A stretch of 64,000 nt of DNA from Desmodus rotundus (lineage: Eukaryota > Chordata > Mammalia > Chiroptera > Phyllostomidae), in the NCBI RefSeq assembly GCF_022682495.2, contig NC_071389.1, forward strand, positions 175,212,056 to 175,276,055. Reading direction: 5' to 3'. Position 1 is the first letter of the stretch. Every line of letters begins with the position of its first letter. The notes beneath the pieces were generated by a model. The model was given only the letters and a program-made list of their open reading frames with translations, did no database searches and was not told where the DNA came from. The position numbers and the translations under genes are program-made. Shown here one piece after another: positions 10,375 to 22,605 of this stretch.

Positions 10375-10695
10375 TCGATAGATGTAATGACATAGATGAA
10401 TATTAAGCACATTTTATTAAGTGAAAGAAGCTGGAGTCAAAAGTTCCTATATTGTCATCTTTCATTTATGACATTCTGGAAAAGGCGAAAGTACAGGGTT
10501 GGAGAACAGATCGGTGGCGGCCAGGGGTTGACTATAAAGGGAAAATACAAGGGATCTTTGAAGGATGATGGAACTATTTGGCATCTTGATAGTAGTGGTG
10601 TATATATAACTAACTCTGCATTTGCCAAAACTCATAGAATGGTACACCACAAAGAGTGAGTTTTACTGCATGTTTTTAAAACTAAATATAAAATG
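10375..10695 (+). repeat. LINE-1 3' end fragment (L1ME/L1MC type)
   Basis: The order of motifs matches an old L1 3' end: ATAGATGAATATTAAGCACA, AAGTGAAAGAAGCTGGAGTC, CATTCTGGAAAAGGCGAAAG, GGCCAGGGGTTGACTATAAA, GGCATCTTGATAGTAGTGGT, and AATGGTACACCACAAAGAGT before an A-rich end. It is non-coding. Confidence 0.8.
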
Positions 10696-11207
10696 CTTTT
10701 TTAAAAAAGAAATCCATCTTCCATAGCTCTATAATCCTTGGTTCTTGATCCCCTTTGGCAGATGGGAAAGTATTATTAATTACATTCAAGGAAGAGTTAA
10801 AGGGCAGGTACTAAGTAATTAGAAAGTGATTAAAATTTTAGCTGTCCTATAAGCTGCTTACCCAAGTGCTAGTCTCAATCTTTCTTTGGTATTTCTTAAA
10901 ATACCAGTGAGTGAAGCGATCCACATCCAAGTCACATTTCCTCCACATTTGAAATCTCCTAGCCTGAGCTTCCACCTCTGACTAATGCACGCTGGACTCC
11001 AGAGGGGAACATCATAATGTGAAGAAAGAATTATAAGGCTGGTTCCTCTTTCCCTTAATATGCTACTGTAATTATGTATCTTTCAGAACAACATTGTTAA
11101 TCTTGAAGAAAATAACATTAATTAAAAATACAATATTATCTTTGAGGACATAGAGAGGAGGGAGCACTTCCTAACATTTCATGAGGCCAATTTTCTCAAC
11201 ATGAAAA

Positions 11208-11625
11208 GGTTTTTTTTTTTCAATTTTTAAATTATTTTATCGTTGTTCAATTACAGTTGTCTGTATTTTCTCCCCACCTCTCTACCCCACCCCAACCAAA
11301 CCCACCTCCTTCCCCTGCTTCCACCCTCCCTCTTGGTTTTGTCCATGTGTTCTTTATAGTAGTTCCTGAAAACCCTTCTCCTCACTGTGCCTTCCCCCTC
11401 TCCTCTGGCTATTGTTAGATTGTTCTTAACTTCAATGTCTCTGGTTATATTTTGTTTGCTTTTTTCTTCTGTTGATTTTGTTCCAGTTAAAGGTGAGATC
11501 ATATGGTATTTGTTGCACACCACCTGGCTTATTTCACTTAGCATAATGCTCTCCAGTTCCATCCATGCTGTTGCAAAGGGTATAAGCTCCTTCTTTCTCT
11601 CTGCTGCATAGAATTCTGTTGAAAG
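11208..11625 (-). mobile_element. LINE-1 3' untranslated fragment, bat-type
   Basis: On the plus strand it reads as an antisense L1 3' end: a T-run, then ATTTTATCGTTGTTCAATTA, CAGTTGTCTGTATTTTC, GGTTTTGTCCATGTGTTC, TTTATAGTAGTTCCTGAAAA and ATTTCACTTAGCATAATGCT. I recall near-identical phrases as common in bat genomes. It is less diverged than the L1 pieces around it, so it is a younger insertion. The 177-codon open frame that spans it on the minus strand is incidental. Confidence 0.75.
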
Positions 11626-11880
11626 TTTTGACACAAAAACCAGATGAAAACTGTAATAAAACTGCACAGTATTACATATTTCAAAGTTGCTATGAGGGTA
11701 GATCTTAAAAGTTCTCACCACAAGATAAAAACTTTGTAAGTATGTATGATGACAGATGTTAACTAGACTTACTGTGGTGATCATTTTGCAATATATACAA
11801 ATATTGAATCATTATGTTGTATACCTGAAATTAATGTTATATGTCAATTATACCTCAATTTTTTTTAAAAGAAAGAAAAA
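11626..11880 (+). repeat. LINE-1 3' end fragment
   Basis: Motifs typical of an L1 3' terminus are present: GTGGTGATCATTTTGCAATA, AATCATTATGTTGTATACCT, GAAATTAATGTTATATGTCA and ATTATACCTCAA, followed by a T/A-rich tail. The 5' boundary adjoins the antisense L1 piece. Confidence 0.7.
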
Positions 11881-11989
11881 GATGACTGAAATAGGCAAAT
11901 AGCCTGTAGATATGATAAATTTGAAGGAGAAACATTCATTCTCATGTGTAAATAAATTTAATATTTGTGTTTACAATTTTAAAATAATA

Positions 11990-12689
11990 ATAAAAGTACT
12001 GTCATTTATAATTGCTCTCAAGAAAATAAAATAATTAGGTGTAAATCTAGAAAAGATGTAAATTTTTCTTAAATTGATCTATGCTTAATGTAGTTCCCAT
12101 AAGAGTTCCAGAGTAGTTTTCTGTAGATATAGATAAGTTTATTCTAAAATTCATATAGAAACAGAGACTGTACAAGCCAAAACAATTTTTAGAAAGTAGA
12201 AAATAAGGTGGGAAGGAATTACTCTTCCTTCCTGTAAGGCTTACTATACAAATACATTGTTCAGGACAGTATGATATTGATAGAGGAATAGACTCACAAT
12301 CAATGAAACCGAATAGAGAACCTAGGTATAGACCCACATGAATTTGTCCAATTAATTTTTAACAAAGGTGTAAAAGAAATTGACTGGACAAATGAGATCT
12401 TGTTCAACAACTGGTGCTGGAGAATGAACATCTAAACCTCATACCTTATGCTCCTAAAACTTCCCACTTAAATCTCATACTCTCTAAAACAAACAAACAA
12501 ACAAAAAAACTAGTTTAAAGTGTGTTAGACCTATATGTAAAATGTGAAACTGTAAACTTTTAGGAAAAAAATAGGAGAAAATGTTCAGGGCTTTGGACTA
12601 AGTAAAGAGGTCTTAGACTTGCCAGTGAAAGTACAATTTGTAACAGGAAAAAACAAATATATTTGACTTCACCAAAATTAAAATTTTTT
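11990..12689 (+). pseudogene. LINE-1 ORF2 remnant, part 1 (interrupted by HAL1)
   Basis: Degraded L1 ORF2 sequence from the region between the reverse transcriptase and the C terminus: AATAATTAGGTGTAAATCTA, ATAGAAACAGAGACTGTACA, AATTGACTGGACAAATGAGA, GTTCAACAACTGGTGCTGGA and TAGGAGAAAATGTTCAGGGC. Stops and indels are many. The sequence breaks off at ATTTGACTTCACCAAAATTAA and resumes at about 15211, which shows that the intervening HAL1 inserted into it. Confidence 0.75.
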
Positions 12690-15210
12690 TTGGCTTCCAG
12701 TCAAGATGGCAGTGTAAGCACACATGGCTCACTTTTTCACACAACCACATCAAAATTACAAGTAAAATATAGAAAAACCATCAATCAGAACCATCAGAAA
12801 TCAAGTTGAATGGAAGTCTGACAACTATGGAATTAAAGAAACCACATCCATCCAAACTGGTAGGAGGGGTGCAGACATGGAACAGGTTGATATCTCACCC
12901 ATGTGTGGTGGACAAAAATTTGGGAGGGGTATCTTGGGAGTGAGGAGTCCCGGCCCCACACCAGGACCCACAGCCCACAGTTCCAGTGCCAGGAAGATAA
13001 GTCCCCACAACTTCTGGTTGCAAAAACCAGTGGGGATTGAGTCAGTGGAAGAAACTGCTGGAGCCCCAAGCAGTTCCTCTTAAAGAACCCACACACAGAC
13101 TCACCTACTCGACTTACTCCCTCTGAGTTCCAGCACCAGGGTGGCAGTTTGAAGGGCACCAGTGGCATACTGGGAGAGGCTGAAGTGACTGGCATCAAGG
13201 TGAGCAGTTACCATTATCCCTTTTCTGAACCCTCCCTCCATAGAGCCACAGAGACAGCAGGCTGATGCCATATTGGAGACTCCATCAATCTGGCTAACAC
13301 TGTTTGACCCACCTTGGAGATCCCCAGAGACTCTGCCCCACTCCCCAACTTATAGGCCCATCCAAGCTGCTTTTCCACATGAAAGGCTGGTATTGGCTTG
13401 TGCTTCACAACTTCCTAAATCCTATCAAACAAGCAACAGTGAGCTCCAGGCAGGCAGTAGCAACAGCCAGATTAGTGTCACAGTTTGGTTTTAGCTAGGA
13501 ATCTCCAAGCCCAGCACAAGTAGCAGCCATCTCAGATTGCTTTATAGTTCAGGAAGGGCAGCCCGAGGCAAAACACAGGTGGGGGCTGGCCATGGGCTGC
13601 ACCACCCAGGAAACCCCAGGGCCAACATACCCAGTGAACAGCTACAGACCACTGTGGAGCAGCACCACACTGCCCCTGCACAGCTGATCCTCCACGAAGG
13701 GTGGAGGTTGGTGATAGGTGGTCACAGCCAGTCCTTGCAGCTGACTAAATGCAGCTGGCCTGGGTAAATCCCTCCCACTGATCTGTCAACAGCAACCAAG
13801 GCTCAACTACAAAAGGAGGGTATATTCAGCCCACATGAAGGGCACATATGAAATAACCAGCTTGGGTGATAAGGGAGGCTGTGCCACTGGACCTTATTGG
13901 ACACTTACTACATGAAGCCACACTACCAAGACATGGAGTCAAAGCAGCTCTACCTAATACATAGAAATAAACACAGGGAGACTACCAAAACCAGGATACA
14001 AAGATACACAGCCCAAACGAAAGAACAGATCAAAACTCCAGAAAAAGAGCTAAATGAAATGGAGATAAGCAATCAATCAGATTCAGAGTTCAAAACACTG
14101 TTTATAAGGATGCTCAAGGAACTTAGTGAGGACCTCAACAGCATAAAAAAGATACAGTCAGAAACGAAGGATACACTAATTGAAATAAAGAAACAACAGT
14201 ACAGTGGATGAAGTCGAGAATCAAATCAATGATTTGGAATATTAGGAAGCAAAAAGCAATCAATCAGAACAACAAGAAGAAAAAAGTATCCAAAAAATGA
14301 GGGTAGTATAAGTAGCCTCTAGGACAACTTTAAGAGGTCAAACATTCGCATCATAGGGGTACCAGAAGGAGAAGAGAAAGAGCCAGAAATTGGATATCTA
14401 TTTGAAAAAATAATGAAAGAACACCCCCCTAATTTGGCAAATGAAGGAGACATGCAAGTCCAGGAAGCATAGAGAATCCCAATCAAGTTGGTCTCAAAGG
14501 AGACCACACCAAGACACATCATAATTAAAAAGCCAAGCAGCAAGAGAAAAGCAGAGAGTTACTTACAAAGGAGTTCCCATAAGACTGTCAGCTGATTTCT
14601 CAAAAGAAACTTTGCAGGCAAGAAGGGGCTGGAAAGAAGCATTCAAAGTGATGAAAAGTAAGGACATACAACCTAGATTATTCAGCAAAGCTATCATTTA
14701 GAATGGAAGGGCAGATGAAGTGCTTTCCAGATAAGGTAAAGCTAAAGGAGTTCATCATCACCAAGCCATTATTTCATAAAATGTTAAAGGGACTTACTTA
14801 AGAAAAGGAAGATCAAAACTATGAACATTAGAATGACAACAAACTCACAACTATCAACAACTGAATCTAAAAAATAAAAACAAAAACAAACTAAGCAAAC
14901 AACCAGAACAGGAACAGAATAATAGGTATGGGGATCATTTGGAGGGTTCTTAGCTGGGAGGGGGAAGGGGAAGAAGGGGGGAAATGGTGCAGGGGTCAAG
15001 AAGCATAATTGGTAGGAATAAAATAGACAGGGGGATGTCAAGAATAGTATAGGAAAGGGACTAGCCAAAGAACTTACCTTCACGACCCATGGACATAAAC
15101 TAAGGGCTGGAGGGAGATTGCTGGAGGGAAGGCGGGTACTGGGCAGAGGTGGGCAAAGGGGAACAATGGGATAACTGTAAAAGCATAATCAATAAAATAT
15201 ACTTTAAAAA
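12690..15210 (+). mobile_element. HAL1 (half-L1) retrotransposon, near full length
   Basis: An element of about 2.5 kb begins with GTCAAGATGGCAGTGTAAGC (12700-12719), carries a 5' untranslated region, an L1-type ORF1 remnant (from 13897), and then passes directly to a 3' region without any ORF2. The phrases AGACTGTCAGCTGATTTCTC, AGAAACTTTGCAGGCAAGAA and AAGCTAAAGGAGTTCATCA are characteristic of HAL1, the L1-derived family that encodes only ORF1. It ends in ATAAAATATACTTTAAAAA. It inserted into an older L1 ORF2, which resumes after it. Stops in ORF1 make it inactive. HAL1 would depend on L1 machinery for mobility. HAL1 activity in bats is established; the age of this copy is intermediate by eye. 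Confidence 0.82.
13897..14560 (+). pseudogene. HAL1 ORF1 remnant
   Basis: The longest open part (13897-14211, 104 codons) begins with MDTYYMKPHYQDMESKQLYL and contains a Lys/Glu-rich heptad-like stretch (from EKELNEMEIS to LIEIKKQQYS) that fits the L1 ORF1 coiled coil. The following sequence up to about 14560 encodes the RNA-binding part in a broken frame, with recognisable IIGVPEGEEKEPEIGYLFEK near 14350. At least two stops interrupt it. No function is expected. Confidence 0.7.
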
Positions 15211-15345
15211 GGTAAAACAAAAACTTTTCCTCTCTAGAAAACTCTGATAAGAGAATGAAAACACAACTTACTTACTGGAATAAAATATTCACAAGTCACA
15301 TACCCAATAAGGGATTTGTATTTGAAAATGAGCCTTTATGACAAG
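15211..15345 (+). pseudogene. LINE-1 ORF2 remnant, part 2 (after HAL1)
   Basis: Continues the ORF2 fragment that ends at 12689: AACTCTGATAAGAGAATGAA, CAACTTACTTACTGGAATAA, AATATTCACAAGTCACATAC and CCAATAAGGGATTTGTATTT match the ORF2 segment that normally follows the CATCAAA-like phrase before the HAL1. Confidence 0.7.
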
Positions 15346-15845
15346 GTTATGAAACCTTGAATAAGGTAATTTAATATGTCATATATATGAAAGTAAAGTT
15401 GGCGTCAGTAACCCCTGCAAACACATGACCATACTTCTTCTTCCCCAAAGCAACAGTATCATCAGAGGAAAAAGATGGAGGGGGAGGGGGAGAAGAAAGA
15501 ATGTAGGCATTTCTGTCTAATTTAGACAGACATACTTCTAAAGAATTTTACTCAAACTCTTGCACAATTCAGTCAAGGCACTGCAAGGAATACAAGGCAT
15601 GTAAGACACAGCCTTTTCCTCATGCATTTTATATTTGGGTCGAGACATAGGTCTAATAATAGCCACTTAATAATACAAGCCAGTGTTTACTAATGTACTA
15701 AATTATATTGTATAAACAATGCATACTGGAAGAGTTCAGAAAAAAAAAACCACTGGAATCAGTGGAAGAAAGCTTCAAAGGAAGAAGTGATGTTTGAGAT
15801 GTGTGCAAGGTGGTTGTGAGTACTTAGATAAAACAACTCTTCTTT

Positions 15846-16110
15846 TTGATTATTTATTTCTGTCTTTTAAAAATTAGATTTATTAGTGTGACATTGGTTA
15901 ATGAGATTACATAAGTTTGAACTGTACAGTATTATAATGTATCATCTGATTATTGCTCTGTGTACTCATCACCCAAACTTTAGTCTCTTTATCAACATGT
16001 GTTTGACCCCATTTACCCTCTTCGATCTCCCCCACCCCTCTTCCCCTCTGGTAACCACCATATTGCCGTCCATGTCAATGAGGGATTTTGTTTGTTTCAT
16101 TCATTCATTC
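15846..16110 (-). repeat. LINE-1 3' untranslated fragment (antisense)
   Basis: On the plus strand: TTTATTAGTGTGACATTGGT, TAATGAGATTACATAAGTTT, TCTGTGTACTCATCACCCAA, CTCCCCCACCCCTCTTCCCC and GGTAACCACCATATTGCC. This is an antisense L1 3' end of a type common in bats and related orders. A short (TTCA)n tract follows at about 16098. Confidence 0.75.
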
Positions 16111-16204
16111 ATTGCTTTCTGGAAAACAGCTCTTTTCTAGTTATGCTAACACTAGCTATGCAGTAGTGAGGACAAAAATGTGATAAGAAAATCATGAAAT
16201 AATG

Positions 16205-16445
16205 ATGATGGTGATGATTTTCTGAGCCTGGACCATTTGCTGGGCACTTACTCTGAGGTCAGAACTCTGGTAGATGCTGTCTCGTACATTATTTCCAACC
16301 CTTCCAGCAACGCGAAAGGTTGAACCATCCCTCCTTTACAGATGTGAAACAGGCTCAGAAAGGAAAGTCCAGCCCAAGGATACCCTGAGAGCAAAAGACA
16401 GAGCCAGAATACCTGCCTGAACCGCAGCTCTTCCCTCTAGCTCAG
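16205..16445 (-). repeat. MIR SINE (antisense)
   Basis: Plus-strand motifs are the reverse of MIR: CATTTGCTGGGCACTTACTC, CCCTCCTTTACAGATGTGAA, ACAGGCTCAGAAAGGAAAGT and AGAGCCAGAATACCTGCCTG. Confidence 0.75.
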
Positions 16446-18935
16446 GCTGCTGCTTGTGCCTCACGGATGCCTTTCAGAACGGACAGCTTTCAAGGCCGAA
16501 AGTCTTCTCTAAGAGTTTCTTGTCTGTACATGTCCCCTCCAAGGAATATATCTGTGCAGAAAGGGGAAGTCTCTACAGGCTGCAGGCAGGCGCCACTTTT
16601 TTTACTGTAGTCGTGGCAAATGTACCACCCCACAAAAGATTTCCCTAGAATTTATCTTTCAGTTGCATCCTTATAACAGCAAAGAAAAGCTGAAAAATAT
16701 AGCACTTCAAAGGCTTGATCATTTTTCTGGAAATTCGTGCTGAGGTTTCCAGGTTCTGTTGATTTGGTGTGGTATTACAGGGTGGGGGTCCTTACTCATT
16801 CTTCCCACTGTGACAGGCATGTTCTTCCACTTGCAGAGGCTTAGATGTGGGTAAGAGCCTGGGTGCGAAGTGCATCTTTGTCAGCACGGGCTGGAAGCGG
16901 GATGTCTGCCATTTTAATCTTCTTTAAGGAACCTCTTAATCTCAGTTTTCCCATCTGACAAGTACAAGTGAACAAGGAACGGCAACAGAAGAAAATGAGA
17001 AATGGCAGTTTCGAGTAGATCCCTGCCCTGAATGTGAGGCTGGACGACATTTTAGGAGAACATAGCAGTTGTCCTCCAGCACACTGAAACTCTACTGATA
17101 TATCAGGAACAGGCTCTAAATGAGTAGTTTTCCATCCTTTGGAGGTCGTGGGCCCCTCTGAGAATTTAGTGAAAGTCATGAATGTTCTCTTCACCCCTAT
17201 AAACACACACACACTGCACTCATACGTTCTGATTTTACAGGCATTAGGGGGGTTTCTATACCTTCTAGCATCTGTGCCGAAAGCACCGCATTAAAAGAAA
17301 TGGTGAGAGCACATCGGGCTTAGCAGAAAAAACTACCCTGTTGGACTAGCGAGGTCTTTTCCCTGACAGCATGAGAAATGGCACAAGAGGTTGCATATAG
17401 ACCACGAACCTACCATTCCAATTTGTAAATCTCTTTTGTCCCAAATAATTTATCCCAGCTGTGTTATTTTTTAATTGCCCATCTCCCTTAGGACATAAGT
17501 TCCACGAGCGCGCAGAGACTCTGTCTATTGTCTGCCGCTGTGTGGCGAACATCAGTGCCTGGGAGAAAGGAGGAGCTCCACCAATGCTGTTGAAAGAAGA
17601 AATGTGTCCCCTCTTGGGAGCATGAAGCCACGGAATGTACTGTCTTCTCTGTAATTAGTATTTGCTTTTATTTACAACACAGTAGTCACATACTTTCTTT
17701 CAAGGGCAATCTTGTACCTATATCATTTTGAAATTTAAAACTAAATCTGTATGTGGTTTTCAGTGCTTTTACTAATTTCACTTATGTGCTGTTTCCCTCT
17801 TCATATTTTTATAGATTAACCTCGTTTCTCCCACCACATGACCACCACCATCTCCTGGACTGTTTCGGTTCCATTGACTATGGAGGAGATGTATCTGGTG
17901 GCATCACTTACAAAACGAAGTGAACAAAATACCATCCACGTAAATGACAGCAAAATCAGTGTCAGTCTCTTGGCATATGTGTGCTTGATTCGTTAGCTCT
18001 AAACACGCGGGAACGGTGTAAGTGCTGAATATCCAGATACTACCATACATAAGAATTTATTAATGACAGCAGCTACGAAAATGTGTGGAGTAAATATATG
18101 TGCCTCGGGCGCTTGGAAACTGTTTCTTCCCTCAGATGTTTTAAATACGGCCTCTGCAACTTGTTCCCATTTCAATTAGCTCACAAACCATTTCCTCAAA
18201 TAGGGTACAGAGTGAATTTCCATACTTGTAAAATTCTCACAAGTTCTGAGTTCGAAAAGTATGAATTAATGAAGGGTTACTTTATTTTGTAAGCTGCATT
18301 CTTAGGTTTAATCAAGAGCTGTACTCTGGCTTCTTTTTATTTAAAAGAAAAAATAGTGAAAGCTACAACAAATAACATTTGGTTGTTAGTATTGAGATAC
18401 AAAGCTACGTCTTGAAATCATGACCGACAAAGCTTGAAAAATCTGTTTGAGGACACATTTTAGAATTTAGGGCCAAATCTATGCAGTTAACATTTATAAT
18501 TTCTTAGCACCCTACATTCGCTGCCAGCAGACTTTTACCATCTCTGGCGGGTAAAGAAGCTGGCAGAGACCCCAGAGGAACAGAAGTTAGTGGTATAAAG
18601 TAAAGCCTGTGGGAACTTATTGCTCCTGGTTTTAGACTAGGTGCCTCAGAAAGCTCGTGCACTGAAATGACTTGATTTTTAGATGTATTGCACAATTATT
18701 CATCGCACTCGTGGCTGCAGGCTCCACTCCCTGGCATGAACATTTATGCATATCCATGTTCACATGGGCGGTCATGCTCTCACATGTGCCATTAATTGAC
18801 AAGAATGCTGCTCAGAGCTGGCTGATCGGGAGATACGCAGTACAGAACAGGATTTGAGACAGCCCAGGGTTTCCTCTTCTAGTGGGTTTAAAACATTTTT
18901 TTTTTTGTCATTAACTTCCTTCCTGTTTTAACTGC
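16446..18935. other. Intergenic region upstream of ARHGDIB
   Basis: No gene is recognised. At 17490-17560 the phrase GACATAAGTTCCACGAGCGC with GACTCTGTCTATTG and CAGTGCCTGG resembles a diverged L2 3' end. The remainder is unique-looking sequence. A T-run of ten lies at 18897-18906. Confidence 0.4.
18915..18934 (+). promoter_or_regulatory. Candidate ETS and MYB sites at ARHGDIB promoter
   Basis: CTTCCTTCCTG (two inverted GGAA cores, 18915-18925) is followed by TAACTG (MYB consensus, 18929-18934), immediately before the presumed first exon. ARHGDIB is expressed mainly in blood cells, where ETS and MYB factors act. This is motif-level inference only. No TATA box was seen. Confidence 0.35.
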
Positions 18936-18998
18936 CAGCACTCAGAAGTCCGAGTTGAGAGACAGAGGCACCCCGAGCAGAGACGTGAACCGCTGAAT
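18936..18998 (+). other. ARHGDIB: Probable ARHGDIB 5' untranslated exon 1
   Basis: The stretch ends in GAAT followed by a consensus donor GTAAGTT (18999-19005). The distance to the start-codon exon, about 8.5 kb, fits the human gene, where a non-coding first exon lies roughly 10 kb upstream. The 5' limit is a guess. The exon has no ATG in a good context. There is no transcript evidence in the sequence itself. Confidence 0.5.
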
Positions 18999-21900
18999 GT
19001 AAGTTGAAATTCGTGGGGTGGGGAAGGCTGCAGGTGGGCACAGAAAAATGCATAGGAAATCTGTAAACTAGGCTACAGCCCTTTACAGTTTATTATTTTT
19101 TTAGAAGAGCAGTTCCTCTTTAAAACGAACTTCATGATAAGAAAGTACTAAGGAGACCGTGGAATAGTCCTGCATAGAAGGGGAAGTCATAGCTGGGGAT
19201 GGTAGCAATAACTCAGGGGAGACAGCTCAGCTCGGTGAGCCAGGAGAAGGAGCCTGCAGCCCAGGAGAGAAAATCCTGAATGTCCTGGAGAAGGGCTGTG
19301 AGCACAACCACTGGGGAGTGGCAGGTGGGGGGGCTTTCCTACCAGGTAGGAGCAGGCGTCTCGCCAGGCTCAGGAGCAAAACTATATAGATCCAAACTGA
19401 TGTAGAACTTGTCGGAGGATGGTGGGGTGGTGCCGGGGTGGAGATGTGTGGTTTCCTGTTTTTAAGTAGACTTAAAGAGACTGATTGAAAAGGAAAAAGA
19501 AAAAGGTTCAAAGCTGTCAAACATTAAATGGTCTTCCACTAAAGAGTTGTCTGATGATATAAGAGAAATGCATACGGGAAGACTCCCTTAGGGCACAGTG
19601 GGATTTAACTACCAGCAGGCACGTATGGTAGATGGCATGCACGGTTATTTACTCATCAGCCATACACGGGTAGAATTTCCACCACTAACAAAAACCCCAA
19701 GTTAAATTCCTGCAGTGAGATGGGCAGAAAGATAACTGCTGTTGTTGCAAAAGAATAGGTCTCTGCGTATGAGAGAAGCAGAAGCAAAGGCGGAAGTCAC
19801 TGACTTATTAAGAGATAGATTCTAGAAAAATGGACCCAGCTAGGACACCTGGTTCGTGGGCCTTCCAAATATCAAGGTCTGAGTTTGGCCTCCATTAGAA
19901 GTGCTTCAGGCATGACCTGAAATTCTCCTCTTTGAGGCTGCCCGGTCAGCATATTTTATTAAGTGAACACAGTCTGCACTCAAACTCTAGGTGCAGGGTA
20001 ACTTGAGGAGTGGGTCTGACAAAACCCTGAGCCGGTCTCTGTTCAAGGTGAGGGAAGGCAGACAGCTCTCCCATGGAGTTTCTGTAGTCACCCCTTCCAT
20101 AGAGACCAAGAGCCACTGAAACCAGGGTTAGTGTGTTGGATTCGCACTGCAGGGATGATCGAGCGAGGGAAATCAAGAAATCTGTACTGACCCGAGTGAG
20201 TCCAGGCACAGGCAGGTATCATTCGTGTTTGCCATTGCTTTGTTTTCATTAAATTTACAGGAGACTTCCCCTCCCGATTTAGATACGACACAAGCATAGT
20301 AACAAGAGCATCTTACCCTTTTGGGAGACGGGTGAAATTCTAAGTCTCCCTCTGAGCTACACAGACCCAGCACACGTGGAATAACTGCATGCAGCCAAAG
20401 AGAAACTGGCTGGCATCTTCCAGGCACTGAAATTTGGTTGTCCCTTGTTTGGGAGGGCATGACTTTGTCCCTAGGGGGTATGCTGTGAGCAACATCAAAG
20501 TTCTGTTTTCGGTGGCCACTCAGACCAGCAAAGTCAACACGACAGAAAAATGAGGGCCTGGGCCAATGTATGGGAGCACAGTAAAGTACAAACTTCAGCT
20601 AGTGGGGAGAGGGAAGCCTCAAGGAGAAAAAATAGGCACCTTGAGGAAGAGAGCCCACAGATGTGGAGTACCTTCAATGTGTTAGGCCTGGTGTGAGAAA
20701 CTTTTAAATTTGAATCCTGAGAGGACACAGGAAGGACAGTGAGTCAGCAATGTTAAGTGACTTCACTAATGTCACACACTGAGGGGTCAGGGAGGGGGGG
20801 AGTTAGCTACAGTGCCTCCGAAGGACGTTTTAGGAAATGTCCCATGGGAGAAATTTTCTTTAACCCACATTCTGAGCATCCTGTTCCTGGGTCAGTCCAC
20901 ACTAGCAAACCCCGAGATGGGTCTCATGTTGCTTCTAAAACTTCAACATGTATTCATTCAACAAGCACTCAACAGCTCTGGGTTGTGTTACACTCTGCTA
21001 TCCACAGTCAAAGCTGCTAAAATGTACTTGGGTTTTCTTAGAGGGACTGAGACTCTAAGCACAAGTGGTCATTAAAAAATGTCTTCACTTCTGTCTACTT
21101 TCTCATGTGTCATTTAAAACTGTAGTGAGTTGCTGCCGTATAGTCTTTTGCCTCATAACGACTTCCTTAATGCAGTTTTCTTTAAGGATTACTTAAAATA
21201 AGTATTTGTGAAGATGCCTAGCACTGTCACTTCACAGGCTAGATGCCCGGAAAAGTATAAGGGGAGTTGAGTTCCCCCTCCTTTAGCATATGAACTTGGG
21301 TCCAAAGAGTGTCTTACTACGTATGCACAGGCAAGAAATAATGTATACTTTCTCCCACCAAGGAAATGTTAAAGAATTCCGCTTCTAGTCATTTGTACCC
21401 TCCTCAGGATTTATTATAATATTTATTGCACCTAACCAGGCACTGTCCCCTCAGGCTCTGGGTGGGTTCCTTTCATGTAGCTGTACAGTTCTGAGTGTTC
21501 TTCACGGGGTGAGGTGGCAGAGAGCAGCCCTGAGGATCCCAGGACGCACCAGTCCCTCCATGTCACTAGGAAACACTAAAACACCAGGGAAGGCTCCAAA
21601 ACCCAGACAGCTCTGGTGGCCCAAGGGACCAACCTCGATGCCCCAAATAAGCCAAATCACTAAGCAGGCAGCAAAGCAGACCCAAATCCTCGACTAGCTC
21701 TGAAATATCGGCAGTCCTCCAGAGATGGCTGGACTCTCTATGACCTGCTCTAGAGCTGCAGCCCAGACGTGTGCAAAGTACGACTGAATCTGTGGAGTGG
21801 AGATGGCGGGGTGGCGGAGAATGCTGAAGCTTACTGCCATAAGTACTTCTCTGATGGAAATACCCCCTTCTGGTACTTCCACATTTCTCTCTCTCCCTCC

Positions 21901-22395
21901 CTCTTCTCTACCTCTTCAACGTCATATTCATGGCCTGTGCTTCTAGATGCATGATCGGGCACCTTGGGGACATGAGTCGAGTCTTCATGGGTTTTGCTCC
22001 AGACTCAAAGGGAATTCTCTCCCTTAGCTGTGCCTTTCTCATCATTCACAGAGTGACCTCTGGCTTCAATTATGACAGGGAGCAATAAATAGAATCTAAA
22101 ATTAAATTGTCCATGTGGAAATATTTTAGAGAAATAGAATAGTGAGAGACTCATTTTAAGGTTGATTCAGTTCATAAACAATCCTTGCAATTCCCAGAAC
22201 TTCCTGTGAAGAGACAAAGTGCTCCCCAAAGAAACAAAATCTATTTTTAAGGAGGAAGGAGTGGATATTGTCAACACTGCCGATCGAAGGGAAAGCGTGT
22301 GGAGCCTGGGCAGGCAGTCACCTCGTGTCGCTGAAGCTGTACAACAAAACAGTGTAAGAAAGGGGGAGAGGAAGGGATAGCTATTGAACATATGC

Positions 22396-22605
22396 CATTA
22401 GTCAGCATAGTCCTAGAGCTTTTCATACATTTTCTCCAGCTCTTCAGCCTCATAAGGAAAGATTAGCATTCCCACTTTACTGGTGGTAAAATTGGGGTTC
22501 AGTGAGGTTAATAACTTGTAGTAAGTCCTGTAATAAGCCGAGTGCAAACCACATTTTGAATCTCCAACCCATCAGGCTCAAAGTCCATGCCCCAGTAGAC
22601 ATGAA
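22396..22605 (-). repeat. MIR SINE (antisense)
   Basis: Plus-strand reverse-MIR motifs: CCTAGAGCTTTTCATACATT, CATTCCCACTTTACTGGTGG, TTCAGTGAGGTTAATAACTT, and CCATCAGGCTCAAAGTCCAT at the end. Confidence 0.65.

Noticed and set aside
10064..10406. Open frames across the perfect hairpin
   Set aside because: They are produced by the inverted repeat and its flanks, with no start context or family resemblance.
11251..11784. 177-codon open frame on the minus strand
   Set aside because: It crosses the junction of two L1 3' untranslated fragments in opposite orientation and has no protein family resemblance.
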